Part shown: piece after piece, positions 50,717 through 58,387 of the stretch
How positions within the stretch are numbered: position 1 is the first letter of the stretch
Layout of the letters: each line of letters starts with the position of its first letter
Notes under the pieces: generated by a model
The model's input: only the letters and a program-made list of their open reading frames with translations
Told to the model about the DNA's origin: nothing
Database searches by the model: none
Program-made: the position numbers and the translations under genes
Assembly: GCF_022288805.1 (NCBI RefSeq)
Contig: NZ_JAKOPM010000011.1
Location: 1-64,000 of the forward strand
DNA: 64,000 bases
From: Corynebacterium yonathiae
GTDB lineage: Bacteria > Actinomycetota > Actinomycetes > Mycobacteriales > Mycobacteriaceae
Reading direction: 5' to 3'

Positions 50717-51022
50717 ATGAGTGAGTCGCCACTGGTTAAGCGCGTACTGGCGGTGGTTGCCGTGATTCCACCCGGCAACGTCACCTCCTATGGTGAGGTG
50801 GCAAAGGTCGCTGGCTGCGGCGCGCGCAACGTCGGTACCGTGTTAAAGCGCCACGGTGCCGGTACCGCCTGGTGGCGCGTGGTCCGCGCCGATGGCACCT
50901 CACACGATCCCGCCCGTGCGGCGGAGTACTGGGACCGCGAGGCCATCGCCCACGCTGGCGGGCGCGTTAAAATGCACGAGCACGGAATCGATGCCCGCGA
51001 ATTACAGGAGTTGATGGAGTGA
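50717..51022 (+). CDS. Alkyltransferase-like (ATL) protein
   Basis: This 101-residue protein has the DNA-binding domain of O6-alkylguanine alkyltransferases (IPPGNVTSYGEVAKVAGC, ARNVGTVL) but lacks the catalytic PCHR; the corresponding place reads TAWWRVVRADGT with Trp. ATL proteins bind O6-alkylguanine and hand it to nucleotide excision repair. An AlkB-type gene at 36252 serves the same class of damage. It overlaps the first SMR gene by four bases. Confidence 0.88.
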   Translation: MSESPLVKRVLAVVAVIPPGNVTSYGEVAKVAGCGARNVGTVLKRHGAGTAWWRVVRADGTSHDPARAAEYWDREAIAHAGGRVKMHEHGIDARELQELME

Positions 51023-51378
51023 GGGCCTGGGTCATTCTTTTCCTCGCGATTGCTAGCGAAGTCGTGGGTACCATCGCGCTGAAATACGCGGTGGACCATT
51101 TCTGGATCTACGGTGTGGCCGCTTTTTGTTTCATCCTCGCCTTCGTGCTCCTGCACCGCGTGATGCAAGAAGGCGTCAACGTGGGCGTGGCCTACGGTCT
51201 CTGGGCGTCCGGTGGAGTCATTTCCACCGCGCTGCTTTCCGCCGCGCTATTTGGCGAGCCGCTCGGAGCAGTAAAACTCGCTGGCATCGCGCTCATTATG
51301 GCCGGCGTATTCTGCGTGGAAGTGGGCGCTAAACCAGACGAGGATGAAGACCGCACGGTGGAGGTGGCACCGCAATGA
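51019..51378 (+). CDS. SMR-family efflux subunit (first of a pair)
   Basis: This 119-residue, four-helix small multidrug resistance protein carries the essential Glu in FLAIASEVVGTIALKYA and the conserved GVAYGLWASGGVISTALLS. The start is GTG. A neighbouring second SMR gene overlaps it by four bases, so they probably form a heteromer of the EbrAB or YkkCD kind that exports cationic compounds. The C-terminal tail is longer and acidic. Confidence 0.88.
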   Translation: MRAWVILFLAIASEVVGTIALKYAVDHFWIYGVAAFCFILAFVLLHRVMQEGVNVGVAYGLWASGGVISTALLSAALFGEPLGAVKLAGIALIMAGVFCVEVGAKPDEDEDRTVEVAPQ

Positions 51379-51692
51379 TCTGGTTTTTACTTTTCCTCGC
51401 TACCGCCATTGAGGTCACCGGCACGCTGTGCCTGCGCATGTCCGCGGTGACCGGCCGTCGCTTCTGGGTTGTGCTTGTCGCCCTGTGTTATGTCAGCGCC
51501 TATGGTTTCTTGGCGCTCGTGCTCAAGGCTGGCATGGACTTGGGCGTGGCTTATGGCATCTGGGCTGCCACTGGTGTCGCGCTTACCGCCGTCGCCTCAT
51601 ATCTCCTCTTCAAGGAGCCATTCACCTGGTTAAAATCCCTCGGAGTGGTTCTGATCGTCGGAGGAGTGCTGCTGGTAGAAGCTGGTGCGTAG
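51375..51692 (+). CDS. SMR-family efflux subunit (second of a pair)
   Basis: This 105-residue partner has the same fold: FLATAIEVTGTLCLRMSA with the membrane Glu, GVAYGIWAATGVALTAVASY and LKSLGVVLIVGGVLLVEAGA. It ends without the acidic tail of the first subunit. Paired SMR proteins insert in opposite directions; charge bias in the loops would test that. Confidence 0.88.
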   Translation: MIWFLLFLATAIEVTGTLCLRMSAVTGRRFWVVLVALCYVSAYGFLALVLKAGMDLGVAYGIWAATGVALTAVASYLLFKEPFTWLKSLGVVLIVGGVLLVEAGA

Positions 51693-51719
51693 CACCTGCG
51701 GGGGCGCTACTATATTTTC

Positions 51720-52586
51720 ATGATGAAAAAGTTGGCGGTAGGTTCCCTGGTTACCGCACTCTCCCTCGCAATCGCCCCTGCCGCCCAGGCTGTCACCCTC
51801 GATCCGCACGCTGTGCCCGCGCGCACCCAGATCACCGTCCGACATGATTCCGGTGCGACTGTTTCCACCGCTAACGCCCATGAGTCTCGCCCCGCACTGT
51901 CTTTGAGCAAGCTCTACTTGGGCTATTGGGTCCTAAAATACGGTGCGCCGGCCGACAAAGCCCGCGTGGAGCACATGATCCGTGTGAGCGATGACAACGT
52001 GGCTACCGACTTGGATCGTCGCTACCCGCAGGCCATTCCCAGCATCATCCACGAGTTTGGACTGCGCGAAACGCACTACACCGGGTATTGGGGAACGACC
52101 ACAACCTCTACTGAAGATGTAGCGCGGTTCACCTCGCGTATCCAGCACGATCCCATTGCCGCACCCATCATGGCCGGTATGGCTAACGCCGCCCCTGTGG
52201 CTGCCGATGGCTACCGCCAAGATTTTGGTACCTCACGAATTCCTGGCGTTATCGGTACCAAGTTCGGCTGGTCCGATAATCGCCGCATCCATGCCTCGGT
52301 ATCCACCGCCCCAGGATTTACCGTAGCCGCCAATACCTACGGTGATGCGGGCACTCATATCGCAGATGTCACCCGGGCCGTACATAATGCCCCAGGCGCA
52401 CTACCCGCAGCGGGCGGTTCTAGCCAAGCCATCGGCGCGCGCATCGAACGCGATTTGAATCTACAAGGCCCCGCGCGACAGGCCGTCCGCGATGCCACCC
52501 GCACGGCAGCGAGCTACGAGCGTCAAGCCTGCGCGAGCGCGAACCAGGCATTGGCGCAGGTAACGCCGATGCGCGTGTGTAACTAG
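51720..52586 (+). CDS. Exported beta-lactamase-fold protein
   Basis: This 288-residue protein has a signal peptide (residues about 1-25, ending AQA) and a class A beta-lactamase/PBP-like core: SLSK (Ser61-Lys64, SxxK motif), SDDN (90-93, in place of SDN) and a KTG-like GTKFGW (about 178). A C-terminal helical region has two cysteines (QACASANQAL...MRVCN) that could form a disulphide. Glu166 of true beta-lactamases was not located. It may be a peptidoglycan hydrolase or an inactive relative like Rv2905/LppW. Confidence 0.75.
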   Translation: MMKKLAVGSLVTALSLAIAPAAQAVTLDPHAVPARTQITVRHDSGATVSTANAHESRPALSLSKLYLGYWVLKYGAPADKARVEHMIRVSDDNVATDLDRRYPQAIPSIIHEFGLRETHYTGYWGTTTTSTEDVARFTSRIQHDPIAAPIMAGMANAAPVAADGYRQDFGTSRIPGVIGTKFGWSDNRRIHASVSTAPGFTVAANTYGDAGTHIADVTRAVHNAPGALPAAGGSSQAIGARIERDLNLQGPARQAVRDATRTAASYERQACASANQALAQVTPMRVCN

Positions 52587-52603
52587 GAGTGGCGGAGGCG
52601 GAT

Positions 52604-53455
52604 TTAGCGGATGAAGGCGAGAGCGTCTTCGGCGGTGCTGTGGCTGTAGCTCTCGTCGGTTTTGGCGAGCTTATTGCCGCGCAGGACCAGCCAGATGCTT
52701 AGCGGGTAAAGGATAAGCGCTACCACGACGGCTTGGATGATGGAGGCCACCTCGGAATCGTGCAGGTAATTCCAGCAAAAGTGCAGGGTAAATGAGGCGG
52801 TTAGGGCACCGAGAAAGACGCCGATGCGCCACGACCAGGGTTTGGCGGCGGCATAGAGTGCCCAGCCGATGCCCCAGCCGGCCAGCGCGGTGAGCAATAC
52901 GTGCAGGCCAGGGCCGGCGATAAGGCGCAGGCCCCACATTTCAAAAAGTCCCTGAATATCGCTATCGGGGTGCATGGTGGCGCCCATGGCGCCGTAGAGG
53001 ATATTCTCGCAAGCCTCGAAGCCAAGGCCTACCACTGCGCCCACCATCCAGCCGTGCCATGGGCGGTTGAGTTGGCGGAAGGACATGAGCACGAAGATGA
53101 CGCCGGTGGCCTTAGAAATCTCTTCCGGATAGGCACCGCTCCACGACATCATGGCGTCGACCCAACCGGTGCCGATAGCGAGCTGCATGACCGGTCCAGC
53201 GCTGATAAGCGCCAAGGCAACAGCTACTCCGCCGCCCCAAAGGAAAGCCAGCGTGGCCCACAGGCGCGCCGGGCGGGCCCACATGGGGCTGCGCTGTAGC
53301 AAGTAGATGACCAGTGCCACGAGTATGGCGGCGATGAGCAGGCTGAGCAGACCCATTAGAGGAGAGATTAAAAATGTGCTCAGCGTCTGGAAAAAGAAGG
53401 CGATGAGGCCGATGCCGGATAGGAGCCACAGCGTGGTGCGAAAGAGCTTAGACAT
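52604..53455 (-). CDS. PrsW-family intramembrane metalloprotease (second copy)
   Basis: This 283-residue protein has about nine membrane segments with the PrsW active-site pattern: AYPEEISK (Glu111/Glu112), GLGFEACENILYG (Glu147, Glu150), GPGLHVLLTALAGWG (His185) and LHFCWNYLHD. It starts right after the exported-partner gene stops (53455/53456), the same arrangement as at 12006-13237. Its substrate is unknown. Confidence 0.82.
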   Translation of the reverse strand: MSKLFRTTLWLLSGIGLIAFFFQTLSTFLISPLMGLLSLLIAAILVALVIYLLQRSPMWARPARLWATLAFLWGGGVAVALALISAGPVMQLAIGTGWVDAMMSWSGAYPEEISKATGVIFVLMSFRQLNRPWHGWMVGAVVGLGFEACENILYGAMGATMHPDSDIQGLFEMWGLRLIAGPGLHVLLTALAGWGIGWALYAAAKPWSWRIGVFLGALTASFTLHFCWNYLHDSEVASIIQAVVVALILYPLSIWLVLRGNKLAKTDESYSHSTAEDALAFIR

Positions 53456-54037
53456 CTAGAACATCAACTCCCCGGAGAAGTCAGCGAATTCTGAATTGGC
53501 CGCAGCAGGTAGATCCTTTTGGCCGAAGGCATGCCAAATGCGGGAGGAGGTGGCCCGTGCCTGATCGCCCTTGCCGGTCACGGTGACCACCCAATCCTTG
53601 TTTTCGTCCTCGCCGGTGCCGTCGAGGGAGAGGGCGGCGGTGGAGGAGGGGGCGTCGGTAAGCAGGAGTGCTCCGTTAGTGCCGTCGAAGGTAGGGGCAT
53701 CGGCCGGCAAAGGCGCCATGGCTAGGGCGCGGACCATGCGGCGCAAGGTGGTGGCATCGTCTTTGGCATCTTCGGTAAGGGTGGCTTGTACGCTGACATC
53801 GCCGCAGGTCCAGCCAATGCTGGCGAAGGATTCATAATCGCGCTCGCAGTAGAGATCGGGAACGTCGATCTCCCAGTCCTGGCTGGGCTCGGTTAGGGTG
53901 ACCTGCTCGACGTCCGCGGAGGAATCCGCCAGCGCCGCCTGCACGATCGCGGGCAGTGCGAGAACCACCGCTACGAACGCAATGACGGCGAGAAAAAGGC
54001 GCCGCGGATGCGCTGGAGGAAAGCGATAAAATTTCAT
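53456..54037 (-). CDS. Exported protein coupled to PrsW (second copy)
   Basis: This 193-residue protein has a signal anchor at about 12-36 followed by an extracytoplasmic domain with Cys64 and Cys78 (DLYCERD...GWTCGDVSV), then EDAKDDATTLRRMVRAL. The pattern matches the 144-residue protein at 12803-13237, but this one has an extra domain of about 80 residues with a Ser/Thr/Gly-rich centre (TVTGKGDQARATSSRIWHAFG). Start at 54037 (MKFYRFPP). A substrate or regulator role for the neighbouring PrsW is inference. Confidence 0.68.
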   Translation of the reverse strand: MKFYRFPPAHPRRLFLAVIAFVAVVLALPAIVQAALADSSADVEQVTLTEPSQDWEIDVPDLYCERDYESFASIGWTCGDVSVQATLTEDAKDDATTLRRMVRALAMAPLPADAPTFDGTNGALLLTDAPSSTAALSLDGTGEDENKDWVVTVTGKGDQARATSSRIWHAFGQKDLPAAANSEFADFSGELMF

Positions 54038-54079
54038 GAACCACACCTTATCTTGCTGCTTTGCCCTAGAGTGGCAAGC

Positions 54080-56014
54080 ATGAAAGATCTTTATCAACTA
54101 GTCAATGGACCCTGGCTGGAAAGCCACGTCATTCCCGATGATCGCGGTGTGGACGGCACCTTCCACGCGCTGCGCGATGAGGCGGAGGAACTCGTTCACG
54201 AGATCGTGGAAAAGGACACCGGCCGCCCGGGCAAGCTCTATGCCTCCTTTATGGATACTGAGGGAGTCAACGCGGCCGGCATGGCTCCATTGGATGCGGA
54301 TCTGGATCGCCTGAGCGCGGCTAACCCGGAGGAGCTTGCGCAGCGCTTGGGTGAACTCGAGCGCACCGGTGTGGGCTCGCCGGTGACCTTCTGGGTATCT
54401 AAGGACTCTGGCTCCGAGGACGCCATTGCCTATGTCATTCAATCCGGCCTGGGCCTGCCGGATGAGGCTTATTACCGCGAAGAAGCCCACGCGGAGACGC
54501 TGAGCGCTTATGAAAAGCACGTGGCAGAGATGCTGGAGTTCCTCGATCCAGCTCGCCTCTTTGGCTTAGGTGCTGAGGTGGCGGCCCAGCGCATCGTGGG
54601 CCTGGAAAAGGAGCTGGCCGCTGGTCATTGGGATGTGGTCTCTACCCGTGATGCGGTCAAGACCTATAACCCGTGTGAATTTAGCGAGCTGCCCTCCATG
54701 ACCCGCGCCCTGCTTTCCGGCGGCAACCTGCCAGAACACCGCGTGGTCAATATGATGCCGTCCTACCTCGAGCACTTCGAGGGCCTCTTTACCTCCGAAC
54801 GCATGGCCGATTGGCAGCTATGGGCTACCTGGCACATCCTGCGTTCCCGCGCGGCCATGCTGCCGGAGGAAGTCGGCGCGAAGAATTTTGAGTTCTACGG
54901 CACCAAGCTCTCTGGCGCTACCCAGCAGCGTGACCGCTGGAAGCGCGCGGTAGGCTTGGCTGAGTCCCTCGTGGGTGAAGAGATTGGCCAAGTATTCGTG
55001 GATGAGCACTTCCCGGACTCCTCCAAGCGCGAGATGGATGAGCTGGTGGGCTACCTCATTGCCGCCTACCGTGAGCGCATCTCTCAGCTGGAGTGGATGA
55101 CCCCGGCCACCCGTGAGCGTGCCTTGGAGAAACTTTCCCAGTTCAAGGCCAAGATTGGCTTCCCGGATTCCTGGCGCGATTATTCCGGGCTTGAGGTCTC
55201 CGGCAAGGGCGCGGACCTGTTGGCTAATGCGCGTGCCGGCTCTGCCTTTTCTCATGACTTCGAGCTGGCCAAGATTGGCAAGCCGGCCGATCGCGATGAA
55301 TGGGTGACTACCCCGCAAACGGTCAACGCCTTTTATAACCCAGTGGTCAATGACATCACCTTCCCGGCGGCAATCCTGCGCCCGCCGTTCTATAACCCGG
55401 AGGCCGATGCCGCAGAAAACTTCGGCGCTATTGGCGCCGTCATTGGCCACGAGATCGGCCACGGTTTTGATGACCAAGGCTCGCAGTTTGATGGTCAGGG
55501 CAACCTGAACTCCTGGTGGTCCGATGAGGACCGCGCCGCCTTTGAAAAGCTCACCGCTAAGTTGGTAGAGCAGTTCAATGGCCAGGTGCCGACGGTGCTT
55601 AAGGAGGCCGGCATTGAATCTACTGGGGTGAACGGCAGCTTTACCCTAGGCGAGAACATCGGTGACCTGGGTGGCTTGGGTATCGCCGTGGTGGCTTTTA
55701 AGAACTACTGCGCCGATAAGGGCATTGACCTGCAGGGCAAGGAGGAAAAGTTCGAGGTAGACGGTGCTGAGCCAGAGCTGGCCGAACATACCTACAACGG
55801 CCTACAGCGCTTCTTCCTGGCCTGGGCCCGCGTATGGCGCACCGCCATCCGCCCGGAAATGGCCACCCAGTACCTAGCCATTGACCCGCACTCGCCGGCG
55901 GAGTTCCGCTGCAATCTCATTGCGGCCAATATTGCGGAGTTCTACGAGGCCTTTGCCGTGGCGGAAGACTCCGCCATGTACATTGCGCCGGAGGATCGCG
56001 TCACCATTTGGTAG
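54080..56014 (+). CDS. M13-family metalloendopeptidase (neprilysin-like)
   Basis: This 644-residue zinc peptidase has the M13 architecture: an N-terminal helical domain, NAFYNPVVNDITFPAAILRPPFY before the active site, HEIGHGFDDQG (about residue 457) and the third ligand in GENIGDLGGLG. The late RVWRTA and C-terminal DRVTIW are family features. No signal peptide is seen, so it is predicted cytoplasmic, like PepO of other bacteria. Start chosen at the ATG at 54080, right after the divergent exported protein gene. Confidence 0.92.
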   Translation: MKDLYQLVNGPWLESHVIPDDRGVDGTFHALRDEAEELVHEIVEKDTGRPGKLYASFMDTEGVNAAGMAPLDADLDRLSAANPEELAQRLGELERTGVGSPVTFWVSKDSGSEDAIAYVIQSGLGLPDEAYYREEAHAETLSAYEKHVAEMLEFLDPARLFGLGAEVAAQRIVGLEKELAAGHWDVVSTRDAVKTYNPCEFSELPSMTRALLSGGNLPEHRVVNMMPSYLEHFEGLFTSERMADWQLWATWHILRSRAAMLPEEVGAKNFEFYGTKLSGATQQRDRWKRAVGLAESLVGEEIGQVFVDEHFPDSSKREMDELVGYLIAAYRERISQLEWMTPATRERALEKLSQFKAKIGFPDSWRDYSGLEVSGKGADLLANARAGSAFSHDFELAKIGKPADRDEWVTTPQTVNAFYNPVVNDITFPAAILRPPFYNPEADAAENFGAIGAVIGHEIGHGFDDQGSQFDGQGNLNSWWSDEDRAAFEKLTAKLVEQFNGQVPTVLKEAGIESTGVNGSFTLGENIGDLGGLGIAVVAFKNYCADKGIDLQGKEEKFEVDGAEPELAEHTYNGLQRFFLAWARVWRTAIRPEMATQYLAIDPHSPAEFRCNLIAANIAEFYEAFAVAEDSAMYIAPEDRVTIW

Positions 56015-56053
56015 ACCTTTCTGCCGGTAGGCGGTGCGCGTAGGCTCGGTGGC

Positions 56054-56947
56054 ATGACTAACGCAGATGCTAACCAGGACCCGCACCGCCCGCTGGAGCC
56101 CGGCCAGGAGTGGCATATTGGCGGCCAGGATCGCCAGATGGATGAAAAGGAGCAGCTCGAGCAGCTCGTTGCCTATATCGATAGCCACTATGACACCCCG
56201 GATTTCCGCCCACCGTGGGCCGGGGGTGGCTCTCCCGAGGCGGATCAGTATTGTGCGCTTTTGCCGGACCGGATTACTCACGCGGCTATGATGGTGCTCG
56301 GTACTGCGGTGGATCATGCGTTGCCGGGAACCGCCTATACGGAGGGCATTAGCGTGGAAGAATCCGAGGTGGGCGCCATTTTTCGGCCCACAAAACCCAC
56401 TGGCCGTTGGGCGGTATCGCTCCATTCGGGCGGCTGGTGGCGCGGCGATGGCCAAGCGCTAGAGATGCAGTGGCGCCCTGAGGTAGCCGCCGCCGCACAG
56501 CTATCCGGTACCACCATCATTGATGTGGACTATCCGCTCGCGCCTGCGCACACCGTTGCGGAGATGGTCACTGCCGTAAAACGGGCCATTGACTATGCCC
56601 GTGCGCAGGGTGCTTCCAGCGTTGCCACCTGGGGATATTCCTCCGGCGGCGCGCTGGCCGCGCTTGCGCCTGCCGACGCCCTTCTGCTCACCTTCCCCGA
56701 TTTTGGTGCCCTGGCGAATCTTCCAGAGGACCTGCGCGCCGGCCATGAAATTCCGGCAGATCTATCTGAGCTATGCCCGGATATATTCGTGCAGACCGCG
56801 ACCGAGGATGAGATTGCTACGCGTGTTTCTGTGCCCAGCGCCGTGACGCGCGATTATGTTTCCACCCACCGCGTGTCTACTCCGGCGGTTGCCCGGCAAC
56901 GCGTGCGGGATGCGGCCGCGTTCCTGGCAGGAGAGCTGGAAAGATAA
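56054..56947 (+). CDS. Alpha/beta hydrolase
   Basis: This 297-residue protein has an esterase-like core: an oxyanion segment LHSGGWWRGDG (HSGG replaces the usual HGGG), nucleophile elbow TWGYSSGGALAAL (Ser), DYPLAPAHTVAEM before it, and a late Asp/His region. Its N-terminal 60 residues are hydrophilic and rich in charge. The fold resembles the hormone-sensitive lipase (type IV) group. It stands alone between M13 and the PepSY gene. Confidence 0.75.
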   Translation: MTNADANQDPHRPLEPGQEWHIGGQDRQMDEKEQLEQLVAYIDSHYDTPDFRPPWAGGGSPEADQYCALLPDRITHAAMMVLGTAVDHALPGTAYTEGISVEESEVGAIFRPTKPTGRWAVSLHSGGWWRGDGQALEMQWRPEVAAAAQLSGTTIIDVDYPLAPAHTVAEMVTAVKRAIDYARAQGASSVATWGYSSGGALAALAPADALLLTFPDFGALANLPEDLRAGHEIPADLSELCPDIFVQTATEDEIATRVSVPSAVTRDYVSTHRVSTPAVARQRVRDAAAFLAGELER

Positions 56948-56975
56948 CAGCTTCCTGACGGTTTCATACTAAAAG

Positions 56976-57008
56976 GGAACTAGTTTCAACAAGGTTGCGA
57001 CTAGTTCC
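56976..57008. promoter_or_regulatory. Inverted repeat before the PepSY gene
   Basis: GGAACTAGT (56976-56984) and ACTAGTTCC (57000-57008) are exact inverse complements separated by 15 bp, ending two bases before the ATG at 57011. A -10-like CATACT lies at 56965-56970, so the repeat would sit over the start region. A repressor site is more likely than a terminator because the gene begins at once. Confidence 0.5.
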
Positions 57009-57010
57009 GC

Positions 57011-58387
57011 ATGACCATATCCACTCATGGCGCGCTATCGCGCCTGCATAAATTCGCCGGCGTAATCATTGCGCCCTTTCTCATCGTCGCAGCGTTAAGC
57101 GGGTTTCTTTATGCCTTGGCGCCCACCTTTGAACCGTGGATTTACCACGATGAGGTGACAGCCACCGCGCAAGGCAGCCCGCGCAGCCTTGATGAACAGA
57201 TTGCCGCCGCCCAGCGCCAGCACCCGGATGGGACCGTGGTTCGAGTCGAGCCTTCCGAAGACCCGCAGGAGACCACCCGAGTTCTTTTCGACGACCCCAC
57301 CGCCCCCAACTCCAGCTATACCCACGCCGTCTTTGTAGACCCGGTGGATCTGCACATCACTGGGGAACTACAACAATATGGCGGCTCGCGGGCGCTGCCC
57401 TTCCGCACGTGGGCCTCTAATGGCCACCGCACCCTATGGTTGGGCGAGCCTGGCCGTCTCTATGCCGAACTCGCGGCCTCGTGGCTCGGCGCGCTGAGCA
57501 TCCTCGGCCTCTACCTGTGGCTCAAGCGTAAGCAAAGGAATAAGAAGCAGCCCTCGAAGGTACTGGCGCTGCACGCCCGCGTGGGTGCCTGGTTGTTGCC
57601 GGGCTTCCTCTTTCTTACCGTTACCGGCCTGACATGGTCGCTGGTGGCGGGCACAGGTATTGGCAAGGTGCGGGAGGAACTTAATTGGAAGGAACCGTCC
57701 GTGGCGACCTCTGTTGCAGAAGCGGGGGCTAGTACTGGGGCGGGGGAGCATTCCGGCCACGCCGGCCATTCGGGCCATGTCGGGCATGCGGGGCACAACG
57801 GCGCTGCAGAACTTGCCGGGGCGCAAACCGCGTTATCGACAGCCCGTAGCCAAGGTTTGACCGGAGTCTTGGAAATGACCCCTCCGGAAAAACCAGGCGA
57901 TGCGTGGGGCGTGCGGGAGGCTCGTGCGGCCTTCAAGCTACGCAGCGATGCCGTGGCAGTGACCCCAAACGGTGAGGTAATCGACCGCATCAATTCCGCC
58001 GATTGGCCGCTTGCCGCGCAGCTCACCTCGTGGCTCATCCAGCTGCACATGGGTACGCTCTTTGGAATCTACAGCCAGGTCGCCTTGGCAGCGCTGGCCC
58101 TCGGTCTGCTCGTGGTGAGTATCGCGGGTTTGTGGATGTGGTGGATAAAGCCGCGCCGCAGCCTGCCCGAGCTAAAAATTACCCCCGCCGTGCTGGCGGG
58201 GGTGGTGGCCTACTCGATCATCGCGCCGCTCTTTGGCGTCTCGCTGTTGATCTTTTTCCTAGGCGATTGGCTCGTGCGACGATTGCGCGCCCCGAAGCGG
58301 GGTCGGGGCGCTGCCGCAGGCGAGACTACTCTTCGCCCTCGGGACGAATCTTCATCTCGGAGTCTTGCCACAGACCGGAGCGCGTAA
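57011..58387 (+). CDS. PepSY-domain membrane protein with His-rich loop
   Basis: This 458-residue protein has four membrane helices (about 16-38, 160-175, 190-212, 340-365) with PepSY-associated features, LHKFAGVIIAPFLIVAALSG at the start and MWWIKPRRSLPELKIT near the end. A long external segment contains GEHSGHAGHSGHVGHAGHNG, nine His residues in a short run (about 240-265), suggesting metal binding. Related proteins are linked to iron or copper reduction. It lies behind an inverted repeat and overlaps the convergent emb gene by 62 bp. Confidence 0.75.
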   Translation: MTISTHGALSRLHKFAGVIIAPFLIVAALSGFLYALAPTFEPWIYHDEVTATAQGSPRSLDEQIAAAQRQHPDGTVVRVEPSEDPQETTRVLFDDPTAPNSSYTHAVFVDPVDLHITGELQQYGGSRALPFRTWASNGHRTLWLGEPGRLYAELAASWLGALSILGLYLWLKRKQRNKKQPSKVLALHARVGAWLLPGFLFLTVTGLTWSLVAGTGIGKVREELNWKEPSVATSVAEAGASTGAGEHSGHAGHSGHVGHAGHNGAAELAGAQTALSTARSQGLTGVLEMTPPEKPGDAWGVREARAAFKLRSDAVAVTPNGEVIDRINSADWPLAAQLTSWLIQLHMGTLFGIYSQVALAALALGLLVVSIAGLWMWWIKPRRSLPELKITPAVLAGVVAYSIIAPLFGVSLLIFFLGDWLVRRLRAPKRGRGAAAGETTLRPRDESSSRSLATDRSA

